In this document: one piece after another, positions 1 to 12,659 of the stretch
Layout: every line of letters starts with the position of its first letter
Position numbering within the stretch: position 1 is the stretch's first letter
Assembly: GCA_905221615.1 (NCBI GenBank)
Contig: CAJNDT010000324.1
Location: 124,001-188,000 of the forward strand
Direction: 5' to 3'
Length of the DNA: 64,000 bases
Source of the DNA: Symbiodinium sp. CCMP2592
Taxonomy: Eukaryota > Sar > Dinophyceae > Suessiales > Symbiodiniaceae
Translations under genes and position numbers: made by a program
Notes under the pieces: model-generated
What the model was told of the DNA's origin: nothing
The model's input: only the letters and a program-made list of their open reading frames with translations
The model's database searches: none

Positions 1-3000
1 ATGGGTAAATTTTAAGTGGTGTGATAAGTCCCCTAATTTGGCTGCTAAATCCTATAAACCTCAAACCGTGTATGGTTTTTGAGAGCTTGCACGCATTGAT
101 AAGGAAGAGCGAGCTTTGGGAGGCCTTTTTGGGATAACCAGGAAGAAAAAGGGCTCCCTTTTTGGTACTGAGTATATAGTTTCGCAAGGAACCTAAGACC
201 CGCAAAAACCGAAGAAGGGGCTTGGGAGACCATGCTTGGTACCCAGAGAACCCAATAATTACCCCTTACGTAAGGAATCCTAGCAAACCCTACTTTTTTG
301 TAGGTTCTTAATATAAACCGTAATATGAAATTTATAGGGACCCGACAAAAAAGTAGGTTTTGGTAGGTTAAGGTATAGCTTAAATCCCTTAATTAAGGAA
401 CATGGTTTAAATCATAGTAAGAAGCCCCTTGTGATTTAAGGTATAATCCTTACTTGAAGTGTACTGGTGTCTCTGGGCACCTATAGACAAGGGGTTTCAT
501 GTAAATGCGGGAGCGGGTTGGCGGCCCTTGATGCGGGAGCCAGGTTCGGTCTGCGGCCGAACTCGAATAAAGTCATGTATGATGGGCCTTACCTGGACCC
601 CGAAGTAGTTCCTTTTTGGGGTTCATATAGAGAATCCTATAAGGCAATCCCAAAAAGGAACTACTATGGGGCCTCTGGGTACCTGGACCCCAAAAGTATA
701 TATGTAGAACCAGGGTATAGGTTTTGGACCATTACCTACTTTTGGGGGGTTTAAGTATTAATTAGAACAGAGTCTTGGGCTTTTTGGGTATGAAAATATA
801 AAGGAACCCGAAGGAATAACGTTGGCAATCATTTAGGCTTCTAAATTTGTCCGGCGACGGCCACCGCTCCGGTCTTGTGATTGTCACCAGCATTATAGGG
901 ACCGGAACATACTTGCAGCACCGCCTGATAGTGCACAACATGGGCGACCAGGGCCCTAGCTCTCACCGAGAGCTTGAATCAGTAGTAGACTTCGCTCCGG
1001 CCTTCCTCGAGAGGTCGCGAGGCCAGCTCCCGGAATGAAACGCGTTTTGGCGCCGTGGCCAGGAGTGACGTGAGAGGAAGTAGCAGTGCCTGAAGCAGCA
1101 GTGCCTTTGCCCTCCTTGCCTTCTTCGCAGCCTTTTTCCGAGCTTTCTCGCCGCATTTCTCCTGCTTCGCTAACCCAAAGGGTCCTATGTAGTGTTATGG
1201 GGGATACTTCCCTGGATCGTAATAGTAATTCCTAATAAAGAAACCCTACATTCTACAATACAGGTACTTATAGGACTCTTTGGGACTATTATGATTACCA
1301 CTTAGCACTGCGGGCTACTATATGAAGGCAAGTGCACTGTTCAGCTAGGGTCACGTTACGAGGAAATGTAAGTGTTCCCGGTGCTCCCTCCTTTGGAAAG
1401 CACCTTAAACCGCAAAATCCTGAACCCCTGAACTCCACAATTAATCCTATAGACTATAAACATCTAAACACAAAGCCGAGCTTTGGAAACCTGAAACTCT
1501 TGACCCTGGAACCCTTACCTCCAAACCTAGAAAAACCTGTCTAGGGTTTACGGCTCTAGGACTTTAGGAATCAGGGACCCCCCGCCGCCGAAACCCTAAA
1601 CATCAAAAACCCTAAACCGTGCCCCCCCCCCGCTCATCTTTGAATAGCAAACCGACTGGCTTTCAATCCCTACTGACCCCCTAAACCCTAAACCCTTACA
1701 CATCCCTTTTAACGGAGACCTCAACCTCGAATGTCTTTCTATCCCTGATTGCACCTGGGCGACCGGCGCATCCTGCCCTGTCTTCTGCGCCTGCCCCTCT
1801 AAGAGCCTCGGTGCCATCGCTAAGTGGATAAAAAAGGTTGATGGGATTATGGGCGTTCCTTTCAGGGGTCCCTGAAAGGGCCCATTTAAAGGGAGCTAAA
1901 GGGCTTAGGGTTTATAGGGTTTAGGGGTTTAGGAGTTTAGGATTTACAGGGGGTTTATACCAGGACCCCCCAAGCACCCTTTAATAGAGCCCTCATTTTC
2001 CTTAATAGTGGGCATTGAGGGCATAATAAAGATGGTAGTTTGGGGGTCCGGGTACGGTTTAGGGGTTCAGGGCCTAGGATTTAAGGTTTGAGGTGGGGGC
2101 GGCCGGGGTTGGGACTGTAGGGATTGGGGCTCACCCGCAGGAACGATAAACGCAAGGACAATTAAACGAGTCGACACAGCAGAGTGCCTGTCGGCTGGGT
2201 CAGATTGTCGGGGCTTAGGGTTTGGGGTTTCGGGGTTTAGGGTTTAGGGCTTTAGGGATTAAGGGTTTAGGGGTTTAGGGGTTTAGAGTTTGGGGTCTAG
2301 GGGTTTAGGGCTTTACGGGCCCTGTGACAAAATCAAAGAAGAACCTGTAAAGACTTACCTGACGCCTGCCCAAGAGGAACAGAGCTCCCGTACCCGCCTT
2401 TAGAAGCACCGAAACTACGGCTTTGTGGCAGGTAATATATACCAGCAAAGCTGCCAAAACGCACTGAGACCCTACGTACATCCCCGAAACCCTAAACCCT
2501 AAACCCTAAACCGTTCTAGATGCCCGGAAAGCCTCTGAACCCTCGGGCTCCAGTTACCTCAAGACGTTGGGATATTAGGGTTTAGGGTTTAGGGTTTAGT
2601 ATGTTTAGGGTACAGGGTGTATGGTTAGCAAGCCACAATTGAGGTGGCCGGTTTTGGTGTAGATTAGTTTGCGTCAGTTATACAACGTGCAGGAACCTGG
2701 GAAACATAAATCCTCAACTATAAAGCAGAATATAATTGCAAATTATTCCAGCCACTCTATATGCGGGCTCTTGCTTCTGAGACAGGTTTCTGGGAAGATA
2801 CACAGTGCTTCCAAAATCCCACACTTCCGGTATCCTCCTGAAGAAGCAGCAAGGATCCCTGCTCGGTGCAGGGTTTAGGCTCTCCTGAAATTGCAGTATA
2901 TAAGGATCCTAGTCCGGTTGTAGGGTTGAAGGTTTAGGAGTGTAAGGGACCTCTTTGCGTGGCTCTCAACCTGAAGGCTCAGTGCAGAGTGGGCGGCTTC

Positions 3001-4716
3001 TCGTAGATCGTGCACGACCGCGACGGCACGACCTGGTTTAGGCTTGATGGGTTTAGTTTGATCCACTTGGGTTTGGGTTTCGGGTTTGCGGTTCAGGGTC
3101 TTTGTCAGTTTCGTGGTTAGGGTTTAGGTTCTTTGTTTGGTTTAGGGATTTAGAGCTTGGGTCGTTGGGTTGATAGTTTAAGGTTTGGCGGAAAGGATTG
3201 AAGAAGCTACACCGAAGTCCTGCAGCTCTTATTCCCTGGATCCCTAAAGCAGGAACCCACAATCCGACAAACATCGAACGCGAACAAACGCACTCGGAAC
3301 GCCAAATGCGCTTCGGTGGGGGTGTGGCCAATGCTGAATCAGGTCTTGAAGCGAGATTTGAGAAGATCCTCCACAGGTTCACCGAAATCATGCCCGAACC
3401 CTCAAACCTAAGCCACAGTTCTATCAGGGTTATATAGAGTTTGGCATTTGGGCTTGGGTTCAGGGTTCAGGAGCTTGCGAGTTTCTAGGATCGAGGAGTT
3501 GCATATAGAGCTGGAAGGCTTGGGGCTTGGAGTTGAAGAACGGTTTAGGGTTTAGGGTGGCAGGGATTTCGGTTTAGGAGTCAAAGCTTAAGGCTTAAGG
3601 TTGAAAGTCGACACCACCTACCCTGGTAAACCCTAAACCCCAAACCCTAGGAGGCCTTACGGCCTCAGCTGGAAACGTTGAGATCTGAGAGCTGAGGATC
3701 ACTTCCCCAGCGGGGCATGAAGGGCTTGACCTTCATAGGAACCGGTATAGACCCCTTGTAGAAACCTTTCAGAAGGAAACCGATAACTTTGCCTATATCC
3801 ATACATAACCATGCTTACTAATTACTAAGTCCCCTGATCCTTTTGGCTTTTCGAGCTCAGCAGTCAAGCCGACTCCTTGAGTAAGAATGGAGGTGTACAC
3901 ATGTCGCTTTCAAAGCCAGTGGCCTCGAAATTGAAATTCGGCAGGTTATCCTAAGGGTCCAAATTCGGCAGGTTGCCAAAGTATGTACTATTCGGGTACA
4001 TGGACCCTTAGGGTTGGCAGTCTGAATCCACCGGCAACTTCCCGTCTGTGCAGCGGACGACAGCGGCTGCAAACAAGCGGTTCTGAATAGTGAGCATCGC
4101 GGCAGCACCTGCTTTCCATCTCAGAACTTCATTGGCAGTGTCCTAAACCCTAAACAGGAAGGTTCATGTTAGTCAGAAGCGGGCCCAGAAGTGATACGTA
4201 GTGGACTGGGGGGACAGTTGGAGCATTGAGCCGCTGAGCTCTTGGGGTTTACGTTGACAGAGTCTTGCCAGCTTTACACCCAACGCACCTATGCATACAC
4301 ACTCGCACAGCGGCACCTACATGTAGCACCAGCGCAGGGCAATCTGTGGCTCGACGGATATCTGCCATGCCGCGACGGCTAATTCTCACCAGCTCGTTGA
4401 ACCGTGTCGAAGCAATCTTGCTGACCAATTCATTACGGCCCTTCGAGTTTATTGTCCTCCTCCAGGGCTTCATCCTCGCTTAGGCTATGAGGCCGAATCT
4501 AGCTGGACATGCTGTTCACGACATTGAGCTTCTGGAATTATGTCCGCCATCTTGCGCGGTGAGCAAACTGCCAGGGTAGCCTTGTCGCCCTCTTGTGTAG
4601 CTTTTCCTCACTGGTGGGTCCCGAGCAAGACAAGACGGTCAACCCTTTTGGTTCCAAATGGGTGAACTTGTAGGGTTTAGGCATCAGATGTTAGGGTTGT
4701 TTTCACGCGAAGAGGT
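1..4716. other. repeat-rich stretch without a convincing gene
   Basis: The stretch is built of degenerate TTTAGGG/CCCTAAA heptads, imperfect foldback elements (for example around 580-755 with TTACCTGGACCCC-type ends, and 1183-1290 with a GGATACTTCCCTGGATC core) and short unique pieces. Open frames here are short and lack codon-like patterns, apart from a possible exon at 979-1169 and another on the minus strand near 4410-4480 that ends at a good GTGAGA donor. I cannot name a gene. Confidence 0.5.
979..1169 (-). CDS. possible terminal exon, unknown protein
   Basis: Read on the minus strand after a TTAG acceptor, this frame gives a Lys/Arg/Ala-rich start (KARKKAAKKARRAK), then a Leu-rich run, then KRVSFRELASRPLEEGRSEV and a stop. 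Only the even codon use and the acceptor support it. No family is recognised and it could be chance. Confidence 0.3.
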
Positions 4717-4769
4717 TCAAAGCCACTTGCTTTGCAGTGAAGTGTCATCGACATGTAGCCCACCACTTC

Positions 4770-5136
4770 GCTGTTTCAAAGCCACACTCTCCACGAGCTT
4801 CTGTGGCAATCGCTCTGAAAGTGCAGGGATAGCCGCTAAGACTGTGGGAGCTGCCTCTTGCAGGTTTGCAGATGCCCAATAGCAGTTCGACAGCTCTTGC
4901 AGGCTCATTCCGTTCGCCTTTCTCGGGATCGCGCTTGCGATGGCAGGAACCGCTCTAAGCACGGCTGGTGCTGCCTGTTGCAGATATGCAGCTGCCCACA
5001 AGCAGTTCGAGAGTGCCTGTGGAATCATTCTGTCGACTTCCTGTGGAATGCGATCAGCCACCCAGGGGACGAAGGCCAGAACGGCCGGCACGCTTTCTTG
5101 CAGGTTTGCTGCTGCCCACATACAGTTCGACAGATG
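4770..5136 (-). CDS. repeat-protein exon with three 40-aa repeats
   Basis: The longest exon of the repeat gene. It opens after a CCCAG acceptor and holds three aligned 40-residue units beginning LSNCMWAAANLQ, LSNCLWAAAYLQ and LSNCYWASANLQ, each with the P-V-L-x-x-V/I-P core. The frame stays open to 4717, but repeat similarity fades near 4770, so the 3' end is approximate. Confidence 0.75.
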
Positions 5137-8100
5137 CTGGGGTAGCCTGGGATCTTGTCAAGGGACTCATTCAAACTTGAAGCTTACAGAAGCAGCAAAC
5201 TGAACCATACATGTTGTCTGTTATGCAACTCCATGATGGTAACCGAAGGCTGCTGTACCACAGTCACTCGAATTTACTCTCCTAAAGCACTGGATTGAAA
5301 CTTAGATATTCAAAACCCTAAGGGTCCATGTACTCACATAGTATATACATTGGCCTTCGTGTAGCCCCTAGGTACTTTCGGGCTCACGTATCTCTATATG
5401 GGTACATGGACCCTTGGGGAAACACACCAAGGGGCATGCTCTCCGCTTTCTGCGGTATGCACCTCTCTTCTTCAACAACCGGGCCCCCAAAAGTTCAAAC
5501 TTTCTAAGATAGAACTAATATATAAGGCCAAAAAAGTTTAAAGTTCCCCTGTTCACGATCTAAGGCACTGAGCCATAGCAGGCACAGCTGCCAGGACCCC
5601 GGGCGAAGCCTCCTGAAGGCTCGCAGCCGCCCAGAGGCAGTTGGACAAGTCCTAGCTTTGGGGGGTTCATGGGTAGTCATTGGGTACTGTCCCCCACACA
5701 GTAACAGTCTATAATCTGAAATAGGGCGATTTTTAAGGTCCAAATATGTCTCTATTATGAATATTATCCAACTGTTACTGAGTGCGGGCAGTACCCAAGG
5801 TAGTTATAAGTAGGGTTCCGTTAAGGGTTCTGTGGGATTTGGGGTTTAGGGATTCGGGTTCATAGGTAGCTATAAGTTGGGCCGTAAGCAAGTAACTACA
5901 CTCATAACCGACATTAAGGGACGTGTAACCCCACTTCTGCCTACTTATGAACTTCCTGACATTATCACCCAAAGCGTCCTATCTATATACTGTTGCGGGG
6001 GATACTTCCCTGGATCATGATAGCAATTCCTAATATAGAAACCCTACATTCTACCATACAGGTACTTAGGACCCTTTGGGTCACCCTTTCTATGATGTTG
6101 GGGTTGTTACTTGGCACACTATACTGAGGACCCTACTTGTTGTATATGCAATGTTTTTTTTTTTTTTGTGTTTGTTTGCTGCAGTGTAATTACCTATGAA
6201 CCCGCTTGGAACCTGAAAGTTCAAGCTGAAGAAACTGTTACGCTACCCAGCTGCGAAGAAGTCCTGGGCGTTAAAAGTCGAAACCTTTCCCGGGATGCGC
6301 GCTGCCACCGCAGAGACCACGGCCAATGCTTCAGGGACCTTCTCTTGCCTTGGGTGCTGCTCTGGACTTTGAAGTAATCAGGGAGAAAAAGTATAGACTT
6401 TTATTTCATAATGGTTCCTTTAAGGAACAGGTACCCACAAAAGTATTCAAGCATGGCACTCCAAACCCAGGTGTTGCAATGACCCTTAAGGGTCCGTGTG
6501 CCTATTAGGTTCCTCTATATACGGTCTTTGGGGCAATCAAACCTAAATAGCCACCTCCCTCCCTCCGACCAAAAAGACTTAAACAAAAGAATCCTTTAGC
6601 GCGGGTACTCCCAAACGTAAACCCTCACATAACGGCCTTAAACCTTGATCATGTCAGGGCTTTGGGTGTATATCGCTGCATAATCTCAGTCATAGTACAG
6701 TGTCGCATAACTAACAAAGCCTAAACCCTGGCCAGTTGCAAGTTGGCCACACTCCAGAGGATGTTTGCCAATGCCTGGGTTGAAAAAACACTCAATAAAC
6801 TGTATAAAAAGCCTAAACCTGTGCTACAACATCACTAATTCAGTCAGTCAGCGTCAAATCCTTCCAACACCTCGATAGATCCCTACAGGCCTTTTCTATA
6901 GCCCTGTTGGAATCAGACCCTGCAGAACCCCTTCTTAAGCCGTTCACAGCTCCATGAGCCCGGAGCATCCATGTAATCATATAGTATATGCTTTGGCCTT
7001 GGCCTTAAGGTCCACGCACCCAAATAACGTTCCTTTGAGGGCTCCTTTAAAGGTCCTAGAAGGGTTTAGTTTAGGGTATAAGGGCATATACCCAAATAGT
7101 ATATGCTTTGGCCTTAAGGTAGTCCCTATATCATATAGGTACCTCAGGGCCAAAGTATACACTACTTGGGCACACGGCCCCCTAAGTCCAAAACCCTGAA
7201 GAACCCTTATAGAACACGCATAGAACCCTTATGGTACCCCTAAAGGAACCCTTAAAAGAAGCCTTAGAGGAACCCTGAAGGCAGCCTTAATAAAGGAAGC
7301 CTTAAAGGAACCTATTTGGGCACATAAACTTTTTAAGGGCAAACCCGAGAGCCGAGCCAGCCGAGCTGCCTGCGGAACGAAATCCCGGGCCTGGCTTGGA
7401 ATATGAGCCGCCAGGGCTGGCACCTCACTTTCACTATGGATCTAAGGACTCATATAGAGAACTTACAGGGATCTATAAGGGGTTCTGTAACGGGATCTAT
7501 AGGGTTCAGGGATCTAAGGACTCATATATTAAAGCTTTTGGGCCCAAAGACCATACTGTGTAAGGCTTTTGGGCGATTATGATGCCCAGGGTTTGGGGTT
7601 TAGGGTCTTTAGAGTGTTTAGGCATCAGGGTCTATAGGGTTTAGGGCAGGGTTAGGGTGTAAAGTCTATAGGATTTATATAAGGTTTAAGGAAAGGGTTT
7701 ACGGTTCGGGGTTTGATCCTCACAGGAAGCCCTGAAAACAAAAGCTGAGGCGCGGCTTTGAGGACCTCTGGCTGGGCTTCCTCAAGTCTTGCGATAGCCC
7801 AAAGGGAGTTTGCCAGGTCAAAGGCATTCATAGATCCAGCTGATTCCTTGCTCAGGGTTTAAAATACCAGGAGTCTTCAGAACACAGAAGAAGCGGGTTC
7901 GGTTTGGGGGATATACAGTAAGCATAGAGTAAAGGGACTGCCCAAGGGCATGGTATTGCCTCTGTGGCCTTTACGGGGTTTCGTTACGGAGCGCATACGT
8001 ATAGCCTTGTGGCCTTGTTCAGGGTGTATGGCATGTTGGGGTTTGGGGTTTCGATATGGGTTCAAGCCGGACACGTATAGAACCCTAGAAACGGTTAAGG

Positions 8101-11100
8101 GCTTCAGGGTTTGGGGCTCGCGTCTGAGAGCGGCCTATATGCACGAATCCCAAGCCCGGAAGCTAACCCACAAACCCCGAAACGTCACCGAATCACGCGC
8201 TAAGGGACCCTAAACCCTAAACCCAGAACTCCAAGGAGTTCTTAAGGAGGGACTCTTAGGGTTCTGAGGCTTCTCGGAGAGAGCTTCAGGTCTATCAAAG
8301 GGGCAAGGGACCCTTAATAAGGACCCCTAGGTATGTACCCTAAAAAAGCCAAAAAACATACTCATTATATAGCCCATTGTAGGGTAGTAGGGTCCCCATT
8401 AAGGGTCCCTCCTTTTCCTTTTCCCCTTTGAGTCTAGAACCCAGCAGAACTTCTGCATCCTGACCTGGCGTCCCGCACGCAGCGAATCAAAGATGGAGAA
8501 ATCCACTCGTGTTGCTCGCCAAAGGCCTGAGAAACCTCGTCTTCGAGTTTCAGCGGGTTTGGGTTTAGGGTTTCGGGGCTTTCAGGGCTTAGGGTTTAGG
8601 TTAGGGTTTAGGGGTTTGCAGGGCTCCTTAGCCTTGAATACTTTCTCAAGGGAATGGATAAGGATAATGAAGATACGCGAGATGCCGAAGCCCTGAACAA
8701 AAAAATCTCTACACTGAGGGTTTAGGGCTTAGGGGTAGTTTTAAGACTTCGCCGAAAATCTCTACATGCTTCATGGACCGCCCTTTTGCACCCTCAGAAC
8801 CACCAGAAAATTCAACCAATAACTGTGTATGATAATTCCTTAGAGTTTTAATACTACAATACAAATTTCAAAATAATTCCTAAGATGACAAACGCACCAG
8901 AGCGACTGGGACGATAGACCACAGAATGTTAGCAGCCGCACGCGGCGTGATCTTACCATGCCTCGGACTTGTGAAGTGTCGGGGCAGTAGGCCGATGGTT
9001 GCTTCAAGGGGTCCCGTAGAGGGCTTTTGGTCTGTCATCTTCAGGCTTCCTGTACGCTTGCAACAGCAAAACCCATCAAAGGCCTCTAGAATTAGGTAGC
9101 CAAGCTTCTTGAGCACGAAGTTGAGTCTGGCAGACAGTCTCCTCCACACAGTGCTCCGAACATCTGCGGCGTTCAGCTTCCGCCGCTTCGCGAAGAAGGC
9201 CAACCGCGTAAAGGCCGCTGAGAGGTGAAGGGCGTTGAACGACGGACGATGCACCTGTCTGGAAACCCTAAACTCCTAAACTCTAGATGCTGCCGAAGGC
9301 AGCTTGGGTTAAAGCCACAGTTCCTGTATTCCAAAACTGGTCGGGATTTTACCCCAAGGGCCCTAGTAGCTTCTACTATCCCAATCCCAAGTACCAGTAC
9401 TTGGTCCTTTTGATCAGCTTGGGACAAGTTGAAAGGTCAGCGACGAAGACAGACTATACTAAGCAAATACAATGGGTGTCCTTTTAGGGTTCCTTTCAGG
9501 GTACAACAAGGGATCCATGGCAGTAAACGGGAACTGAATAATTGGAATAAGGTATGGAGGGATTGTCTTCTAGTGCTCGGAACACGCAGAAGAAGATTGT
9601 TACTGTTCTGGTTTGTATATCAAGCCATCTTCTTCTTGACAACCCACTGGGGTGGCAATACAACAAGACACAAGCGACCTGCCATTCCCCAGAAGAGCCC
9701 AGTTACACCGGGTTTACGGCTGTTTGGGCTCGAACCTTGCACCACTAGGGATCTTTCAGTATTTCGTGTAGAACTTAGGAGCGGGGGCTTCATGCAAATC
9801 CGCTCTGCATAGCTCCCCTTCTTCACGGGCCCTTTAAACTTGAAATGGTAGTTCGTACAAACGGACGCGAGGAGGTTTAGGAAATCAAGGGTCCCCCTTG
9901 TCTCCGCGACCTAAAATGCTAAATCTCCAAACGTTAAAGCCGAAAACCCCTTAACCCCCAAAACCCGGCAGGCTTGAGTGCCCTTTTTGGGCACCTCCTT
10001 GTCCAAAAGAGCCATGAACTCCTCTGCCGAAGCTGTTTTCTTGATCCTGGGCCAGGAACTTAGGGACCTTCATAGGCCACCGTTTGGGGTTTAGGGCAAT
10101 AGACGTTCCCTTGAACTCTTCAGGGCTCCTTAGGATTGTTCCTCTACGGGGCTTATAGGCATCTAGGTGCGCCACACCCTAAAACCCAGACGATTCCTTC
10201 AGGCCCCCCCAAAATGGCCCCCTATAAGCCCTAAGCCCTAAACCCCAATCCCCTTAACCCCTAATTAAACCCCTAAGCCCCTAAACCCCTAATTAAACCC
10301 CTTAAACCCCTAATTGACCCCTAAGCCCCTAAAAACAAAACCATAAGCCCCTAAACCAATTAAATCCCTAAATCCCCGAATAAAACCCTCTAAACCCTAG
10401 TTAAACCCTCAACCCCCCCCCCCCCCCCCCAACTGCCAAGACTCCTTGAGGTGAGGATCTTCGGACTCGTAGCGCCGCAGGGTCCCGGGCTTCCAAGGAA
10501 AAGGAGCAAGGGCGCGAGCAGAAGCAGACGAAGCCGAAGGGTCCATGTATTCGTATGACTCATACTACTGTTGATGATATAATTTGTATCATCAACAGTA
10601 GTATGAGTCATATAAACCCATATACCATAATTCCCATAGTTTCGGGTCCTTAAGGTAATGCAGGATGTTTATCATCAGCCATAGGGCTTTGGATTCAGAA
10701 CTTAGGGATCAGGGTTTGGGATTTAGGGTTTAGGGGTTTAGGGTTTGGGGTTGAGGGTTGGTAGGGTGTGGAGTCAAGCTTACGGGAGCCTTTAGGGCAT
10801 AGAAGTACATACTATAGGCACCTTTGACCATTGTCTGCATCCGTGGCTCAACCATGTACAGCTCAGGAAATTTAGTGGTCAGGATTTCGGGGTTGTAGGC
10901 TTCAGCTCGAAACCCTGTAGTAACCCTAAACCCTAAATCCTAAACCCTAAACCCCAAACAGTAAATCCTAAACCCTAAACCCTAAACCCCAAACCCTAAA
11001 TCCTAAACCCTAAACCCTGGCTCTACCTTAACCCCTAAAGCTGGGCTTTGGGGTCTCTGAGGCTGGCCCTTGGGCCTTGATCCAAGGGGCGAAGTTCGGA

Positions 11101-11165
11101 AGCCGATGCTGAAGATTTTGCCGAAGGCGGATGTCGAAGTCAAACTTTGAGCTTCCGGACTGAAA
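4770..11165 (-). CDS. multi-exon gene for a 40-residue tandem-repeat protein (OPR/HPR-like)
   Basis: At least seven minus-strand segments carry the same motif, of the form LSNCLWAAAxLQEAxPxVLAAVPAxA followed by xIP and a linker ending PQ. The period is 40 residues, measured inside the exon at 4770-5136. Helical repeats with a conserved N-LWA core are the hallmark of OPR and heptatricopeptide-type proteins, which bind organellar RNA in algae and apicomplexans. Several exon joins are in phase (7370-7423 to 6733-6774 to 6255-6338), others are not resolved, so one continuous gene is inferred. Segments at 11.1, 10.0 and 9.1 kb would be its N-terminal, non-repeat part. Introns hold foldback elements and TTTAGGG filler. 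It lies directly downstream of the branching enzyme on the same strand. RNA binding is inferred from repeat style only. Confidence 0.65.
5564..5651 (-). CDS. repeat-protein exon
   Basis: After a GCTAG acceptor the minus strand reads DLSNCLWAAASLQEASPG and then VLAAVPAMAQ, one repeat matching those at 4770-5136. A GC donor is possible at the low end. The phase to the next exon does not fit, so a small exon may be missing between 5137 and 5563. Confidence 0.65.
6255..6338 (-). CDS. repeat-protein exon
   Basis: 84 nt giving VPEALAVVSAVAARIPGK and then VSTFNAQDFF, the second half of a repeat. It joins in phase 0 to the exon at 6733-6774. The acceptor is GAAG|G and the donor is GC (GCAGCT). Confidence 0.65.
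6733..6774 (-). CDS. repeat-protein micro-exon
   Basis: 42 nt giving ALANILWSVANLQL, the first half of a repeat. It joins DFVPQ of the exon at 7370-7423 and VPEALAVV of the exon at 6255-6338 without a gap in the repeat. The acceptor is CCAG|G and the donor GC. Confidence 0.7.
7370..7423 (-). CDS. repeat-protein exon
   Basis: 54 nt giving VPALAAHIPSQARDFVPQ, the second half of a repeat, flanked by a TGAG|G acceptor and a GC donor (GCAGCT), in phase 0 on both sides. Confidence 0.7.
7754..7850 (-). CDS. repeat-protein exon
   Basis: The minus strand reads NAFDLANSLWAIARLEEA and then QPEVLKA, the first half of a repeat. With a GC donor after GCC it joins VPALAAHIP of the next exon exactly as in the uninterrupted repeats at 4.8-5.1 kb. 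Confidence 0.65.
8898..8951 (-). CDS. possible repeat-protein exon
   Basis: The minus strand reads ITPRAAANILWSIVPVAL, similar to the PQALANILWSV element of the repeats. The boundaries are inferred and the phase to its neighbours is unresolved. Confidence 0.45.
9101..9254 (-). CDS. possible non-repeat exon of the repeat protein
   Basis: After a GACAG|G acceptor the frame reads VHRPSFNALHLSAAFTRL, then AFFAKRRKLNAADVRSTV and RRLSARLNFVLKKL, basic and helix-like. The donor may be GC (GCTACC). The codon pattern looks real; no family is recognised. Confidence 0.5.
9968..10045 (-). CDS. possible exon
   Basis: The minus strand reads KTASAEEFMALLDKEVPK and then KGTQA with natural codon use. The splice sites are uncertain. 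It may belong to the repeat gene or to the C-terminus of the upstream gene. Confidence 0.35.
10413..10430 (+). repeat. poly-C run
   Basis: Eighteen consecutive C follow a CCCTAAA-type tract. Confidence 0.9.
10555..10611. repeat. perfect foldback element (GTTGATGATA family)
   Basis: Two perfect 25-bp arms (10555-10579 and 10587-10611) around a 7-nt loop. The GTTGATGATAT core is shared with the elements at 17141-17243 and 50367-50470. The following 10621-10690 resembles the 3' half of the 17.1-kb copy, so this may be a nested or rearranged member. MITE-like. Confidence 0.85.
11045..11160 (-). CDS. possible exon
   Basis: One minus-strand frame stays open and reads SSKFDFDIRLRQNLQHRL and then PNFAPWIKAQGPASETPK. 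It may be the N-terminal part of the repeat gene. The boundaries are not resolved. Confidence 0.35.
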
Positions 11166-11458
11166 GGGTTTTAAGCCGGGCTTTAGGGACTGTAGGCTTT
11201 GGGGGTTGGGGTTCAGGGCTTTAGAGACTGCCCAGGGCTTTAGAGTTTAGGGACTCAAAGTTTTTTTTCAATGAAGGCCCTTTTCCTCCTTGCTACAATC
11301 GGAATACCTAGTAGGTAGAGCCGGACTTAAGGGTTTAAGGTTTGGGGTTCAGGCTTCAGGGTTTCGTGTTAAGGGTTAAAGGTTTGGGGTTCAGGGTATA
11401 GGGTTTAGGGAGCCCAGCGGTGCCTTCACTGTCCCTTGTAGTTCCCGTTTGGAAAAAA

Positions 11459-11510
11459 TGTATGTATACATATATATATATATATATGTATATATACACA
11501 TACTAGGTTG
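11459..11510. repeat. (TA)n/(ATGT)n microsatellite
   Basis: A TATA-rich palindromic microsatellite next to a foldback element of the CTAGGATACCCAGTA family (about 11,500-11,622). Confidence 0.8.
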
Positions 11511-11981
11511 CCCAGTAACCTAGGATTAAAAAGGGCGCCATTTTTTTATGAATGGTCTTCTAAGGGAACCGAAAACCACAAGAAAGGGAATAAGGGTACT
11601 ACTGGGCATGCTAGTAAAATCTCGGGGTGGGAACTGGGAACAGCTCGCGATTAGTTCATACCATCCTGCTGCAGTCCCTATGATGTGTCAACAATAAACC
11701 CAAACAACCTACCCTAAGTCTATTTTGGGACTGTCGAGGGTTCCTGCAAATCCATAATTGGGCATTTTCTGGCGGCTGGAGTCCATCGGCCCAGACCCAG
11801 AGACTCCAATATCCCTCAATTAAGGAAGCAGCCAAGGAATATACCTTAAAACATACTAAGGGTCCTACGACAATTTCAGGTATATTCCTTAAATTAAAGG
11901 AAATTGGAGGCTATGGGAACCCTAGCTTGAACCAGGCTAGGGTTCCTAGGAAAATTTCAGGTACATTCATTGATTAAGGGA

Positions 11982-12072
11982 TATTAGGGTTTAGGGTTTA
12001 GGGTTTAGGGGTTTAGGGTTTAGGGGTTTAGGGGTTTAGGGGTTTAGGGTTTAGGGTTTAGGGTTTAGGGTG
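11982..12072 (+). repeat. TTTAGGG array, interstitial
   Basis: About twelve near-perfect TTTAGGG heptads, with TTTAGGGG variants. The heptad is the plant-type telomere repeat also reported in dinoflagellates. The site is internal, not terminal. Confidence 0.85.
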
Positions 12073-12659
12073 ATATCGGAGCCCATGGGAACCCAACTGA
12101 GTCGCACCTTGAGCGTGATCGATGCACAGCGATTGTTGAAGTTGCCCGGCCCACCGGGCACCTTGGCCGGTTGCAACGAACTTGAACAGCTGGGTTTTCC
12201 TCAAGGATTCCTACAAAGAGTTCCATAAGGCGTTCTATGATGGTTTCTACCAGGGGCTCGTTCTCATGGCCTTAATATGTAATGATTGGGATATACTGTA
12301 CTGCAGCTATAACAAGGAAACTTAATAAGGCATACAATGACTAACTGTTCGGGCTTCTTTAGAACAGGGTCCGGGGTTCACAGTATGCGGGTTCTTGCAA
12401 GGCTCTAAGTGGGTCCTGCAAGAGATTGACACTGACAGTCTATAGTTAAAGTCGTATGCTTATAGTTTCAAAGAGTTTAGGGAGAAGTGAATGACTCGAA
12501 GGTTTCTGAAAGCCCCTGCAGGACCTAAAACAGACGCCCTGACTGAAGCAGGCCCTGGAGTAAATGGGAGTTTACGAAAATTAGGGGTACCTTACTTTGG
12601 GGTCCTTATAATAAGGATCCTACTATCTAGGGTACCATATTGGGGTCCCCTATTTCGGA

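Noticed and set aside
2176-2187. AGCAGAGTGCC near-match outside the island
   Set aside because: One mismatch and isolated; expected by chance in 41 kb of flank.
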